This document shows positions 34,586 through 45,030 of a stretch of 47,940 nt of DNA, one piece after another (the stretch's first letter is position 1; the number at the start of each line of letters is the position of its first letter). The notes under the pieces are model-generated. The model worked only from the letters and a program-made list of their open reading frames with translations. It did no database searches and had not been told where the DNA came from. The stretch comes from Pseudomonas inefficax (GTDB taxonomy: Bacteria > Pseudomonadota > Gammaproteobacteria > Pseudomonadales > Pseudomonadaceae), in NCBI RefSeq assembly GCF_900277125.1, contig NZ_OPYN01000043.1, positions 1-47,940 on the forward strand. The letters run 5' to 3'. The position numbers were made by a program, and so were the translations under genes.

Positions 34586-36529
34586 TCAGGTACGGAACCT
34601 GCGCACCAGCGCATCCAGCTCATTGGACAACCCGGCCAGGCTCTCCGAATCCACCCGCGCCGCCTGCGCCAGTTCGGCCACCAGTTGCGCATCGCCGTGA
34701 ATCTGGCTGATGTGGCGGTTGATGTCCTCCGCCACCTGGTGCTGCTCTTCGGCCGCCGTGGCAATCTGAGTGTTCATGTCGCGGATCACATCCACCGACT
34801 CGCGAATCTGCCCGAAGCTGTCACGGGCCAGGCCGATGCGGCTCACCGACTGCTGCGAAACCTCCAGGCTGGCGTGCATCTGTGCGGCCACTTCGGCAGT
34901 GCGGCTGGCCAGGTTGCCCAGCAGGCCGTCGATCTCGGCCGTGGAGTCGGCAGTACGCTTGGCCAGCGCCCGCACTTCGTCAGCAACCACGGCAAAACCA
35001 CGGCCCTGCTCGCCGGCACGGGCGGCTTCGATGGCGGCGTTGAGCGCCAGCAGGTTGGTCTGCTCGGCAATTGAGCGGATGGTGCCGAGGATCGACTGTA
35101 TGGCGTTGCTGTCACGCTCCAGCTGCTGGATCGACTGCGCCGACTGCTCGATCTCCTGGCTCAGGCGATCAACGCTATGTACCGCCGCATCGATCTGCTG
35201 CTGGCCTTCGCGCGCCTGTTGCTGGCCGCTGTCGGCCGACTGCGCCGCCTGGCTGCATGAGCGTGCCACTTCGTTGGCGGTGGCGACCATTTCGTGGAAA
35301 GCAGTAGAGACCATGTCCACCGCTTCGCGCTGGCGGCCTGCGGCTTCGGCCATGTCGCTGGAGACCCGGGTCGAGCTGCTGGAGGTGCTGAGGATCTTGT
35401 TGGCGGCAGCACCAATATGCTGGATCAGGCTGCGAATGGCACCGAGGAATTGGTTGAACCAGCTGGCCAGTTGCGCGGTTTCGTCGCGGCCACGGATTTC
35501 CAGGTTGCGGGTCAGGTCGCCCTCGCCCTGGGCGATGTCTTCAAGGCCGCTGGTAACGCTGTTGATCGGGCGCACGATCAGCTTGGCAAAGGTGGCACCG
35601 ACCACGGCGAACAGCGCTGCCAGTACCAGGGCCACCACGCCGATCAACCAGGTCAGGCGAGTGGTGGTCTGCATCACTTCGCTCTGCTCGATCAGGCCGA
35701 TCAGGGTCCAGCCCAGCTGTTCGTCCGGGTAGATGTTGGCCATGTAGCGCACGCCATTGAGCTCCACTTCAGCCAGCCCCTTGCCGTGCTTGGCCAGCTC
35801 GGCGTACCCGTCGCCAAAGCTCGCCAGTTGCTTGAAGTTGTGCTTGGCGTCACGGGGGTCGACCAGTACGTTGCCGTTGTTTTCCACCAGTAGCACGTAG
35901 CCGCTTTCACCCAGCTTGATCTGCTGGACGATCTCGGTGAGGCCTTTGAGCGAGACGTCGACGTTGACCACGCCACCAGGGTTGCCCAGCTGGTTGGCGA
36001 CGGTGCGCACGGTACTGACCAGCACTGCGTCGTCGGCAGCCCAGTAGTAGGCGCCGGTACGCAAGGTCTTGCCAGGGTTGGCCATTGCCAATTGGTACCA
36101 GGGGCGGGTGCGCGGGTCGTAATTGACGAACTTCTGCCCGGCCGGCCAGCCGACGTAACCACCGTCACTCACCCCGTAGGAGAGGTACGCATAGCTGGGG
36201 TGGGTAGTGGCCAGGCGGGTCATGAACTCCAGCACTTTGCTGGCCTGTTCGCCCAGCTCATAGGACGGGGTTGCGCTCATGTACTTGTTCAGTTCGCTGC
36301 CCGTGGCGGCGACCAGGGGCTGCGCGGCCATGTACTCGACGTTCTGGTTGATGCCCTGGAAGAAGATGTTCATCGCGTTGCTGACCTGGCGGATTTCCCG
36401 GCTGCTGCCATCGAGGAATCCGTCGCGGGCTTCGCCACGCAGGTTGAGGACCACCAACGTGGCCACAAGGACGATGGGCAAGCCGGCGATGACCGCGAAT
36501 GCCCAGGTCAGTTTCTGTTTGATGCTCAT
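34586..36529 (-). CDS. mcpC: Methyl-accepting chemotaxis protein with dCache sensor, McpC-like
   Basis: 647 residues: membrane helix about 8-28, a periplasmic dCache_1 sensor (about 30-275), second membrane helix ([18 protein letters not shown]), HAMP, and a signalling domain with [20 protein letters not shown]. The sensor contains [13 protein letters not shown] and Y are at the same spacing (0, +5, +7, +8) as in the amino-acid-binding dCache motif, and an Asp follows in GGVVNVDVS. From genome position I recall its P. putida relative as McpC, reported as a cytosine receptor, so symbol and ligand are tentative. Monocistronic. Confidence 0.75.
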   Translation of the reverse strand: MSIKQKLTWAFAVIAGLPIVLVATLVVLNLRGEARDGFLDGSSREIRQVSNAMNIFFQGINQNVEYMAAQPLVAATGSELNKYMSATPSYELGEQASKVLEFMTRLATTHPSYAYLSYGVSDGGYVGWPAGQKFVNYDPRTRPWYQLAMANPGKTLRTGAYYWAADDAVLVSTVRTVANQLGNPGGVVNVDVSLKGLTEIVQQIKLGESGYVLLVENNGNVLVDPRDAKHNFKQLASFGDGYAELAKHGKGLAEVELNGVRYMANIYPDEQLGWTLIGLIEQSEVMQTTTRLTWLIGVVALVLAALFAVVGATFAKLIVRPINSVTSGLEDIAQGEGDLTRNLEIRGRDETAQLASWFNQFLGAIRSLIQHIGAAANKILSTSSSSTRVSSDMAEAAGRQREAVDMVSTAFHEMVATANEVARSCSQAAQSADSGQQQAREGQQQIDAAVHSVDRLSQEIEQSAQSIQQLERDSNAIQSILGTIRSIAEQTNLLALNAAIEAARAGEQGRGFAVVADEVRALAKRTADSTAEIDGLLGNLASRTAEVAAQMHASLEVSQQSVSRIGLARDSFGQIRESVDVIRDMNTQIATAAEEQHQVAEDINRHISQIHGDAQLVAELAQAARVDSESLAGLSNELDALVRRFRT

Positions 36530-36697
36530 CGACGCTCCCGGATTTTTTGTTTTCGATACACGAGGCAGGTATCAATTGCATCGGCAGCATCCGGGTTTAA
36601 TGTAGGAAAACGCCCGTATTTATTGGAGAAAGTCGCAGTTGATGACTATTTGGTCGTGTTTGGACGTATATGGCATACCAAAGGGTTGCGGGCTGGC

Positions 36698-37108
36698 TCA
36701 GTGACAGCAGCCACCCGCAGCGCCATTGGCCAGGTCCTTGAGGATCGGGCAGTCCGGGCGCTCGTCTCCCTGGCAGTGCGATACCAGTTCGCCAAGGGTA
36801 TCGCGCAGGCTCACCAGCTCTTCGATGCGGCGGTTAAGTTCATCGATGTGTTGCATGGCCAGCGCTTTCACATCGGCGCTGGCGCGCTGGCGGTCCTGCC
36901 ACAAGGTCAGCAGCTTGCCTACCTCCTCTAGGGAAAAGCCCAGGTCGCGGGAGCGCTTGATGAAGGCCAGGCTGTGCAAGTCCTCCGCCTGGTACAGGCG
37001 GTAGCCGCTGTCGCTGCGCGTGGCGGGCTTGAGCAGGCCGATGGACTCGTAGTAACGGATCATCTTGGTGCTGAGCCCGCTGCGACGGGCGGCCTGGCCG
37101 ATGTTCAT
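36698..37108 (-). CDS. cueR: MerR-family copper-responsive activator CueR
   Basis: Cu(I)-sensing regulator that untwists promoters with an overlong spacer. 136 residues. MerR HTH 1-70 ([22 protein letters not shown]), dimerisation helix, and metal loop with C112 and C120 spaced as in E. coli CueR (CQGDERPDC), plus the C-terminal CCH. The start codon overlaps the copA stop as ATGA, so cueR is transcribed with copA. CueR therefore sits in an operon it should itself activate. An in-frame upstream extension lies inside copA and is ignored. Confidence 0.93.
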   Translation of the reverse strand: MNIGQAARRSGLSTKMIRYYESIGLLKPATRSDSGYRLYQAEDLHSLAFIKRSRDLGFSLEEVGKLLTLWQDRQRASADVKALAMQHIDELNRRIEELVSLRDTLGELVSHCQGDERPDCPILKDLANGAAGGCCH

Positions 37109-39504
37109 GGGGCCTCCTGGTTGTTGCTGGTGGGTTTCCACGCCTTGAGCCACAGCGCGTTGCTCACCACGCTGACGCTGGACAGGGCCATGGCGGCGCC
37201 TGCCAGTACCGGGTTGAGATAACCCAGCGCGGCCAGCGGGATGCCGATCAGGTTATAGATGAACGCCCAGAACAGGTTCTGGCGGATCTTCGCATAGGTC
37301 TTGCGGCTGATCTCCAGGGCGGCCGGTACCAGGCGGGGGTCGCCGCGCATCAGGGTGATGCCGGCGGCCTGCATGGCCACATCGGTACCGCCACCCATGG
37401 CAATGCCGATATCGGCGGCGGCCAGAGCCGGCGCATCGTTGATGCCATCGCCAACCATGGCGACCACACCATCCTGCTTGAGCGCGGCCACGGTCGCGGC
37501 CTTGTCGGCCGGCAGCACTTCGGCATGCACATCGTCGATGCCGAGGGCATCGGCCACCACTTTGGCGCTGCCGCGGTTGTCACCGGTCAGCAGGTGGCTG
37601 CTGATGTGTTGCGCGTGCAGGGTATCGATTGCCTGCGCGGCGCCGGGCTTGAGGCTGTCACCAAAGGCGAACAGGCCCAGCACCCGCGGCTGCGCGCCGC
37701 GTTCTATCAGCCATGACAGGGTGCGCCCCTCGGCTTCCCAGGCCTGGGCCTTGGCGGCCAGGTCACCGGGTGGCAATGCGCTTTCGTCGAGCAGGCGGTG
37801 GTTGCCCAGCGCCAGTTCACGGCCCTCCACGCGCCCGGCGATGCCACGCCCGGTCAGCGACTGGCTGTCGGCGACGGTGGGTACCTCCAGACCCTGTTCG
37901 GCACAGGCATCCAGCACCGCCTTGGCCAGCGGGTGTTCACTGCCGCGCTGCAGGGCGCCGGCCAGGCGGTGCAGGTCGGCGCTGCTGCCCACCTGCGCCT
38001 CGCTGTGGACCACCCGTGGGCTGCCGGAGGTGAGGGTGCCGGTCTTGTCGAACACCACTCGGTTGACCGCATGGGCACGCTCCAGAGCTTCGGCGTCCTT
38101 GATCAGGATGCCGTGGCGGGCGGCGACCCCGGTGCCGGCCATGATTGCTGCGGGCGTGGCCAGGCCGAGTGCACACGGGCAGGCGATTACCAGCACGGCG
38201 ACGGCATTGATCAGCGCGGTTTCCAGCGGTGCGCCGGCCAGCCACCAGCCGACCAGGGTGAGCAGCGCCAGTACCAGCACGGCCGGGACGAATACCTGGC
38301 TGACCCGGTCGACCAGCTTCTGGATCGGTGCCTTGGCCGCCTGGGCGTCTTCCACCAGGCGGATGATGCGTGCCAGCACGGTTTCGGTACCCAGTGCCTG
38401 GGTACGTACCAGCAGCCGGCCTTCGCCGTTGATGGCCCCACCGGTGACGCTGTCCCCTGGCTGCTTGGGCACTGGCAGGCTCTCGCCGCTTATCAGGGCT
38501 TCATCGGCATGGCTGCTGCCGTCTTCCACTACGCCGTCGACCGGGAAGCGCTCGCCGGGTTTGACCAGCACCAGGTCGCCGAGGCGCAGTTGGGCAATGG
38601 CCACGTCTTCCTCTCGGCCATCGACCAGGCGCAAGGCCCGTTCCGGGCGCAGGGCCTCGAGGGCACGGATGGCGCTGGCAGTCTGGCGCTTGGCCCGGCT
38701 TTCCAGGTACTTGCCCAGCAGTACCAGGGCAATCACCACGGCCGAGGCTTCGAAGTACAGGTGCGGGGCCATGCCGGCGGGGGCTTGCGCCCACTGGTAA
38801 AGGCTCAGGCCGTAGCCGGCGCTGGTGCCCAGGGCCACCAGCAGGTCCATGTTGCCGGTACCGGCGCGCACGGCCTTCCAGGCGGCCACGTAGAACCGTG
38901 CGCCGAGAATGAACTGCACCGGTGTGGCCAGCAGAAACTGTACCCACGCTGGCAACATCCAGTGCATGCCAAACGGCTGCACCACCATTGGCACCACCAG
39001 CGGCAGGGCGAGCAGCAAAGCTGCGCCGACCGCCAGCCGTTCGTTACGCAGGCGGCGCTGGGCAGTGTTTTGGTCGTCCCTGGCGGTTTGCGGCAGGCTG
39101 GCGCTGTAACCGGCCTTTTGCACGGCGTCGATCAGCAGATTGTCGTCGAGGGCCGCGAGCACTTCGAGGTGCGCGCGTTCGCTGGCCAGGTTGACGCTGA
39201 CCTGTTCAACCCCCGGCAGCTTGCCGAGGGCGCGCTCCACGCGGCCGACGCAACTGGCGCAGGTCATGCCGCCAATCTGCAGTTCGACGGTGCGAGTGGG
39301 CACGCCGTAGCCGGCTTCGCGTACGGCGTCGACCAGTGCGGGCAGGCTGTTGGCCGGGGCCTGGACCCGGGCCTGTTCGGTGGCGAGGTTGACGCTGACC
39401 TGTTCAGCGCCGGTGACCTTGCGCAGGGCGCGTTCGACCCGGCCAGCACAGCTGGCGCAGGTCATGCCGGAGATCGGCAGGTCGTATGTGGTGGATGCGG
39501 GCAT
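37105..39504 (-). CDS. copA: Cu(I)-exporting P-type ATPase
   Basis: P1B-1 ATPase that pumps Cu(I) out of the cytoplasm. 799 residues with two N-terminal heavy-metal domains (MTCASC at 14-19 and 80-85), eight membrane helices, the CPC transport motif at 442-444, phosphorylation site DKTGT at D486, [15 protein letters not shown], and the C-terminal YN and MALSS motifs that mark copper specificity. The ATG at 39504 gives [19 protein letters not shown] with AAGGAGGAG upstream. Its own CueR-type promoter lies at 39530-39560. Confidence 0.95.
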   Translation of the reverse strand: MPASTTYDLPISGMTCASCAGRVERALRKVTGAEQVSVNLATEQARVQAPANSLPALVDAVREAGYGVPTRTVELQIGGMTCASCVGRVERALGKLPGVEQVSVNLASERAHLEVLAALDDNLLIDAVQKAGYSASLPQTARDDQNTAQRRLRNERLAVGAALLLALPLVVPMVVQPFGMHWMLPAWVQFLLATPVQFILGARFYVAAWKAVRAGTGNMDLLVALGTSAGYGLSLYQWAQAPAGMAPHLYFEASAVVIALVLLGKYLESRAKRQTASAIRALEALRPERALRLVDGREEDVAIAQLRLGDLVLVKPGERFPVDGVVEDGSSHADEALISGESLPVPKQPGDSVTGGAINGEGRLLVRTQALGTETVLARIIRLVEDAQAAKAPIQKLVDRVSQVFVPAVLVLALLTLVGWWLAGAPLETALINAVAVLVIACPCALGLATPAAIMAGTGVAARHGILIKDAEALERAHAVNRVVFDKTGTLTSGSPRVVHSEAQVGSSADLHRLAGALQRGSEHPLAKAVLDACAEQGLEVPTVADSQSLTGRGIAGRVEGRELALGNHRLLDESALPPGDLAAKAQAWEAEGRTLSWLIERGAQPRVLGLFAFGDSLKPGAAQAIDTLHAQHISSHLLTGDNRGSAKVVADALGIDDVHAEVLPADKAATVAALKQDGVVAMVGDGINDAPALAAADIGIAMGGGTDVAMQAAGITLMRGDPRLVPAALEISRKTYAKIRQNLFWAFIYNLIGIPLAALGYLNPVLAGAAMALSSVSVVSNALWLKAWKPTSNNQEAP

Positions 39505-39529
39505 GGCTCTCCTCCTTGGACAGGCCTCC

Positions 39530-39560
39530 AGCATCAACCTTGCCACGCAGGTAAGGTCAA
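39530..39560 (-). promoter_or_regulatory. CueR-type promoter of copA-cueR
   Basis: On the minus strand: TTGACC, a 19-base spacer, and GATGCT. Inside the spacer is the MerR-type dyad ACCTTACC-TGCGT-GGCAAGGT. The 19-base spacing and dyad are the hallmarks of CueR targets. The -35 box overlaps the stop codon of the upstream 128-residue gene. Predicted leader is about 20 bases. Confidence 0.8.
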
Positions 39561-39943
39561 TAGCCCAGGCCGGCTCGCTTCAACTCCAGTCCATATTGCC
39601 CCATGGCGATCCGGTATTTGTTGATCTGGCCCGCCTGCAGGTTCAGTCGCGTGCTGCGTTGGTCCTCCACACCGGGGGCGCAGCCGGGCATTTGCCCAGG
39701 CAGCAGGCGCAGGCGCACGTCCACCGGGCCGGGCGGCAGGTTGAACGAGGTCGACTGCTCCTGAAACACGCGCCCGGAGAGCTGATCGTTGAGGTAGATG
39801 CCGATTTCGCAACTGGTGGCCACCTCCAGGCGCTCCCGGGAAATGATCAGCACGCTGTAGTCCGAGTTGCCCTCGGCACTGGCCGGTGGCACTGCAGCCA
39901 GCGTGCTCAATAGCCCGACGACGCCCAATGCTGCCCTGAACAT
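39557..39943 (-). CDS. Small secreted protein of unknown function
   Basis: 128 residues with a signal peptide (about 1-25, ending ASAEG after PPASA). The mature part is mostly beta-type, with two cysteines (SCEIG and GCAPG) that could form a disulfide. No known metal motif is present. It lies between copA and copZ on the copA strand, and its stop is inside the copA promoter. The location suggests a link to copper, but that is only neighbourhood. The ATG at 39943 is chosen because it begins the signal peptide; the long upstream extension is antisense to copZ. Confidence 0.8.
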   Translation of the reverse strand: MFRAALGVVGLLSTLAAVPPASAEGNSDYSVLIISRERLEVATSCEIGIYLNDQLSGRVFQEQSTSFNLPPGPVDVRLRLLPGQMPGCAPGVEDQRSTRLNLQAGQINKYRIAMGQYGLELKRAGLGY

Positions 39944-40029
39944 GAAGAATCTCCTGCTTGCCTGATCATCAAAGGCGCAGCTTGGCCGACGCGAGCGCGG
40001 ATTTCCACCCCGGCTGTAGTCGGCAGGTC

Positions 40030-40060
40030 TTGACCTTGCCCCGATGGCAAGCTTGAAACT
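40030..40060 (+). promoter_or_regulatory. CueR-type promoter of copZ
   Basis: TTGACC (40030-40035), a 19-base spacer and GAAACT (40055-40060). The spacer holds the dyad CCTTGCC-CCGAT-GGCAAGC. It matches the copA promoter in -35 sequence, spacing and dyad position. Confidence 0.8.
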
Positions 40061-40088
40061 CTTGGAAAACCTGAAGGAGGTAACCCCC

Positions 40089-40286
40089 ATGCAAGTGTTC
40101 AATGTACAAGGCATGACCTGCGGCCATTGCGTGAAGGCCGTGACCCGGGCGGTGCAGGAGCAGGATGCTGCGGCCAAGGTGGAGGTCGACCTGGCGGCCA
40201 GGCAGGTGCGGGTGCAGAGCGAGTTGGCGCAGGAGCAGATCCTCACGGCCATTCGCGATGAGGGTTATCAGGCCGAAGTCGCCTGA
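40089..40286 (+). CDS. copZ: Copper chaperone CopZ
   Basis: 65-residue heavy-metal-associated domain that carries Cu(I) to CopA. Metal site MTCGHC at 9-14. The fold pattern beta-alpha-beta-beta-alpha-beta is complete and ends in DEGYQAEVA. The start has AAGGAGGT upstream (40074-40081) with an 8-base gap. Divergent from the small secreted protein and driven by the CueR-type promoter 29 bases upstream of the start. Confidence 0.94.
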   Translation: MQVFNVQGMTCGHCVKAVTRAVQEQDAAAKVEVDLAARQVRVQSELAQEQILTAIRDEGYQAEVA

Positions 40287-40295
40287 ACACTTACC

Positions 40296-40381
40296 TGTGG
40301 GAGCGGGCGCGCCCGCGAACACCGGCGCCGCCGGTGCCATCCACCGCGGCGCCTGCTTCGCGGGCACGCCCGCTCCCACAG
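40296..40381. repeat. Inverted pair of GGAGCGGGCGCGCCCGCGAA-class REP, heads inside
   Basis: Forward copy 40296-40336 with the ACACCGGCGCCGCCGGTG head and reverse copy 40353-40381. It lies between copZ and the Bcr/CflA gene. Confidence 0.87.
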
Positions 40382-40514
40382 GGACCGCGCCAGCCCCTGG
40401 GTTGAGAGCAAGGCAGTTGCCCTTGCTGGGGCCAGTTTGTTGCAAATGTTTTCGTACTGAAGGGGTCTACAGCAGGTAGAATCGAGCACTTGCTTAGCCT
40501 GCTATGGATTCCTG

Positions 40515-41696
40515 ATGAACCTGCGAATGGTGCTCATCCTGGGCGCACTCAGTGCGTTCGGGCCCTTGGCGATCGACTTCTACCTGCCCGCCTTCCCGGC
40601 CATGGCGCAGGCGTTCGCCACCGACGAAAAACATGTCCAGGCCACCTTGGCCGCCTACTTCCTTGGCCTGTCCATCGGGCAACTGGCCTACGGGCCGGTG
40701 GCTGACCGCTTTGGCCGACGCAAGCCGCTGATGTTCGGGGTGACCCTGTTCACCCTGGCATCCCTGGCCTGTGCCTATGCCCCCAACCTCGACACCCTGG
40801 TGCTGGCGCGTTTCGTCCAGGCGTTGGGCGGTTGCGCCGGGATGGTGCTGTCGCGGGCCATCGTCAGTGACAAGTGCGACCCGGTGGCCTCGGCCAAGGT
40901 GTTCTCGCAACTGATGCTGGTCATGGGCCTGGCGCCAATTCTGGCACCGATGCTGGGCGGTGTGCTGGTGAACGTGGCCGGCTGGCAATCGATCTTCCTC
41001 GCCCTGAGCCTGTTCAGCGCCGGCTGCTTGTTGGCGGTCAGCCTGGGCCTGCCGGAAAGCCTGCCCGAGCACATACCGCGGCAACCGCTGTCTGGCGCCT
41101 TGCGCCAGTACTTGCGCCTGTTCGCTGACCGGGTGTTCATCGGCCATGCCCTGACCGGTGGTATAGCCATCGCCGGCATGTTTGCCTACATCGCCGGTTC
41201 ACCTTTCGTGTTCATCAAGCTCTACGGCGTGCCGGCCGAGCATTACGGCTGGTTGTTCGGCACCAATGCCGCCGGCTTTATCCTTGTGGCGCAGGTCAAT
41301 GCACGCTTGCTGGCCAAACGCGGGCCGGCGTTCCTGCTGGCGCGTGCAGTGTGGCTGTACCTGGCTGCGGGCCTGGTGTTGCTGGGCGTGGCGGCAATGC
41401 ATCCAACACAGCTATGGCCACTGCTGGTACCGCTTTTCGTCTGCATCTCCAGCCTCGGCTGCATCATCCCCAACGCCTCTGCCTGTGCCATGAGCGGCCA
41501 AGGCGCACGGGCCGGTAGTGCCTCGGCGTTGATGGGCTGCCTGCAGTTCAGCGTCGCCGCCGGCGCAGCGGCACTGGTCGGGCTGCTACATGATGGCAGT
41601 GCGGTGCCGATGGCGCTGGTGATCAGCCTGTGCGGGGCGCTGGTGGTCAGTGTCGCGCTGCTGACCCGACGCTTGTCGGCCAAGGCTCCCGCATAA
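40515..41696 (+). CDS. Bcr/CflA-family MFS multidrug exporter
   Basis: Proton-coupled drug exporter of the DHA1 group. 393 residues and about twelve membrane helices. The MFS motif A GPVADRFGRRKPLMFG lies between helices 2 and 3, and the early FGPLAIDFYLPAFPAMA is typical of Bcr/CflA. The ribosome site before the ATG is weak. A TAGAAT box at 40477-40482 could be its -10 element, but no clear -35 is seen. Substrate cannot be told. Confidence 0.92.
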   Translation: MNLRMVLILGALSAFGPLAIDFYLPAFPAMAQAFATDEKHVQATLAAYFLGLSIGQLAYGPVADRFGRRKPLMFGVTLFTLASLACAYAPNLDTLVLARFVQALGGCAGMVLSRAIVSDKCDPVASAKVFSQLMLVMGLAPILAPMLGGVLVNVAGWQSIFLALSLFSAGCLLAVSLGLPESLPEHIPRQPLSGALRQYLRLFADRVFIGHALTGGIAIAGMFAYIAGSPFVFIKLYGVPAEHYGWLFGTNAAGFILVAQVNARLLAKRGPAFLLARAVWLYLAAGLVLLGVAAMHPTQLWPLLVPLFVCISSLGCIIPNASACAMSGQGARAGSASALMGCLQFSVAAGAAALVGLLHDGSAVPMALVISLCGALVVSVALLTRRLSAKAPA

Positions 41697-41844
41697 GCGG
41701 GTGAGGTGCCTGCAGGCGGTTTTCCAGCGTGGCGACAAAGGCACGCGCCTCGGCCTCGCTGCGGAAACTGACCACGTGTTGGTCGAGTTGAACCTGCCAG
41801 GGGCAGGCTGGGTTTCGGCTCGACGCACTGACGACAATTTTCAT
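41647..41844 (-). CDS. Small protein of unknown function
   Basis: 65 residues (MKIVVSASSRNPACPWQVQL...), soluble and basic, with the pattern VSFRSEAEARAFVATLENRL resembling a small alpha-beta fold. GGAGG lies about 8 bases before the ATG, a good ribosome site, which is the main reason to accept it. Its last 50 bases overlap the convergent end of the Bcr/CflA gene. A perfect 14-base palindrome sits 34 bases upstream. It could also be a spurious ORF. Confidence 0.6.
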   Translation of the reverse strand: MKIVVSASSRNPACPWQVQLDQHVVSFRSEAEARAFVATLENRLQAPHPLMREPWPTSVGSAARH

Positions 41845-41878
41845 CGCGGCATACCTCCAAAGGGGTAGAGCGGATGTA

Positions 41879-41892
41879 GTGTAGCGCTACAC
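41879..41892. promoter_or_regulatory. Perfect palindrome GTGTAGCGCTACAC
   Basis: Fourteen-base perfect dyad in the 485-base gap between the 65-residue gene and the ArsR-family gene. Its position just upstream of the small gene suits an operator. No assignment to a regulator is possible from sequence. Confidence 0.45.
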
Positions 41893-42329
41893 CTTCTGCC
41901 TGCCATGACTTGCATCGGTGTCCTGACTGACGGTTGGAGGAAACGTTTTCAACATGTTTTTTCCTGCTTGGGGTGCAATGCCCGCAAGCACGTGGAACCT
42001 TCGCTTTAGCTTGCGCTACTTGTGGAAGTTGGTTGTCGGCCGCGTCCGAAGTTGCATCCGGTGTTTTTTCCGCCTGTCGTTTCCTTGCTCCTGCCATGTG
42101 TGCCGGGCCGCTTGCCCGCGCGGTCCGGGCAGATTGCACGCACTACTTCACTGCTTGCCATGGGTAGGCATACCCAGTGGTTTATGCCGTTGGTGCCACT
42201 GCGCGGCGCTGCCTGACTGGCGTTTTTTGCGGCTTATACTGGCGAACCAGGCCAGTGCCAGCGAGAGGCGCTTCCCTGCCAGGGGTGGCCATCGCATCCA
42301 CAAGTGAACTTGCAGGGAGTTACAGGGAC
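41893..42329. other. Long upstream region of the ArsR-type gene
   Basis: Gene-free stretch within the 485-base gap. It holds a promoter-like pair CTGACT (42213-42218) and TATACT (42235-42240), 16 bases apart and about 90 bases before the ArsR-type start codon. Open frames here lack ribosome sites and have unusual Cys/Arg-rich composition, so I do not call them genes. No repeats seen. Confidence 0.4.
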
Positions 42330-43043
42330 ATGAACGCAGCCAGCAGTATCAGCCAGATTGCCAGCCTGATGGCCGACCCCAAGCGCAGTGCCATGTTGTG
42401 GGCATTGATCGATGGCACGCCGCGGCTGGCCAACGAACTCGCGGTAATGACAGGCCTGACCTCGTCATCGGCCTGCGCTCATCTTTCGTTGTTGTCGTCG
42501 GCCGGCTTGCTCCGGCATGAAGCACGGGGCCGCAAGCGCTACTTCCGGCTGGCCACCCCGCAAGTCGGGGCAGCGGTGGAGGCGTTGGCCAGTGTCCAGC
42601 TGGAGAGCGCCAGGGGGGAACGGGCCAAGGCGCCGGTATCATCGCTGCCCATGTCGATACGCAGGGCGCGTCGCTGCGGTGATCACCTGGGCGGGGAACT
42701 GGCCGGCGAGCTGTATCACCGTCTGGTGGTGGCCGGCTGGCTGGAGGGTAGTGGTCGACAGCTGATGGTAAGCGAGGAGGGGCGGACGCAGTTGGCTTTG
42801 GTCGGGGTCTACATCGACGCCTTGGCGCCGCATCAGCAACGTGGCTGTGTGATCTGCCGCTGCACCGAGTGGAACGACCAGGGGCCGCACCTGGGCGGCG
42901 TGCTGGGGCAGGCCTTGTTCCGGCTGTTCCTGCAATCTGGCTGGATGCGCGAGGCCGAGGATTCGCGGGCATTGCATATTTCTGCGCTGGGTATCCAGCA
43001 GATCAATCGCATTGCCCGCGTGGCGACGTTACAGGTCGGTTGA
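42330..43043 (+). CDS. ArsR-family regulator with C-terminal extension
   Basis: 237 residues, more than twice a minimal ArsR protein. The N-terminal winged helix (about 10-85) has PKRSAMLWALIDGTPRLANE and SACAHLSLLSSAGLLRHEARGRKRYFRL. The C-terminal part (about 110-237) contains a Cys-rich spot GCVICRCTEW, with three cysteines in six residues, followed by GPHLGGVLGQALFRLFLQSGWM. The cysteines could be a metal or redox sensor. CAGGGA and CAGGGAC lie before the ATG at 42330. Its end is 19 bases from the end of the convergent deaminase gene. Confidence 0.88.
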   Translation: MNAASSISQIASLMADPKRSAMLWALIDGTPRLANELAVMTGLTSSSACAHLSLLSSAGLLRHEARGRKRYFRLATPQVGAAVEALASVQLESARGERAKAPVSSLPMSIRRARRCGDHLGGELAGELYHRLVVAGWLEGSGRQLMVSEEGRTQLALVGVYIDALAPHQQRGCVICRCTEWNDQGPHLGGVLGQALFRLFLQSGWMREAEDSRALHISALGIQQINRIARVATLQVG

Positions 43044-43062
43044 GCGCACGTCGCCGTTCCAG

Positions 43063-44016
<954 letters not shown>

Positions 44017-44096
44017 TCATCTCGATCAGGTACGGTTGCCGCCATTCTACAGAGCCTGGCCGGGCATTGCGCCCGGCCAGGCTGCGACCTGGTGAA

Positions 44097-44783
44097 TCAC
44101 CAGACCAAGGGTTCGCCCTTGTAGTTGATGAAGCGCAGGCCAGCGTTGCCGCTTTGTGCCTTGATCTGTTCGAGCATGCCGCGGGTGCTGGTCAGTACGT
44201 CGATCTCGGCGTTTTCGCCACCCATGTCGGTTTTCACCCAGCCCGGATGCATGGCCAGCACGCACAGGTCGGGCCGTTGTTGTTCCACGACAAAGCTGTT
44301 GATCATCGAGTTCAGGGCCGCCTTGCTGGCCTTGTACAGGCAGATTTCGCCGCCGTCGGGGATAGTCACGCTGCCCAGGATCGAGCTCATGAAGGCCAGC
44401 ACGCCGCTGCCTTCGCGTACCTGGCCGACCAGGCGGCGGGCCACGCGGATTGGCGCCACGGCGTTGGTCATGAACAGGTCGCCGATGTCCTTGTTCTGCA
44501 CCGTCTCCAGATCTTGTGGCAGGGGGCCCATGACACCCGCGTTGACGAACACCAGATCGAACAGCTGGCCTTGCAGGCGTTGCTTCAGGCCATCGAGCTG
44601 AGCCGTGTCGTTCATTTCCAGCTGTTCGATGCGCACGCCTGGCACATCCGCCAGAGCGCCGGGCTGCTGCGGGTTGCGCACGGTGGCGGTAATGTTCCAG
44701 CCGTCTTCGTGCAGGCGTTGCACCAAGCCCAGGCCCAGCCCGCGCGAGGCGCCGATGATAAGTGCGGTTTTTGCGTTAGCCAT
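44097..44783 (-). CDS. Short-chain dehydrogenase/reductase, C-factor-like
   Basis: 228 residues. NAD(P) loop GASRGLGLGL near the N-terminus, NAG in FVNAGVMGP, and active site LYKASKAALNS with Tyr and Lys. The SDR subgroup resembles CsgA/C-factor and other short carbonyl reductases; substrate unknown. The ATG at 44783 is chosen because it starts MANAKTALIIGASRG; the frame upstream is REP sequence. Confidence 0.9.
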   Translation of the reverse strand: MANAKTALIIGASRGLGLGLVQRLHEDGWNITATVRNPQQPGALADVPGVRIEQLEMNDTAQLDGLKQRLQGQLFDLVFVNAGVMGPLPQDLETVQNKDIGDLFMTNAVAPIRVARRLVGQVREGSGVLAFMSSILGSVTIPDGGEICLYKASKAALNSMINSFVVEQQRPDLCVLAMHPGWVKTDMGGENAEIDVLTSTRGMLEQIKAQSGNAGLRFINYKGEPLVW

Positions 44784-44835
44784 GTGGATGCGCTCCGTGA
44801 TCGGTTGGCAAAGAAAGGTATTGAGGATAATGCAC

Positions 44836-44939
44836 CGGGGCCGCTTTGCGGCCCATCGCGACACAAGGCCGCTCTTACAGGAGTATGCGATCCCCTGTAG
44901 GAGCGGCCTTGTGTCGCGAAAGGGCTGCAAAGCAGCCCG
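44836..44939. repeat. Inverted pair of class-1 REP sequences, tails inside
   Basis: Reverse copy 44836-44880 (CGCGATGGG type) and forward copy 44896-44939 (TGTAGGAGC with CGCGAAAGGG, a mixed variant). It forms the left part of the 472-base gap upstream of the dehydrogenase. Confidence 0.9.
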
Positions 44940-45030
44940 GCAATCTCAAGCCTTGCCCGCTGGCTGGTTAAAAAACGATCAGTCGCCCCGTAGCCTTGCG
45001 TGGCCGGGCGCTTCGCCTGTTGGCGCACGG

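Noticed and set aside
41954..42307. 117-residue open frame in the 485-base gap
   Set aside because: Cys/Arg-rich composition, no ribosome site, ends just before the ArsR-type start; better explained as leader and promoter DNA.
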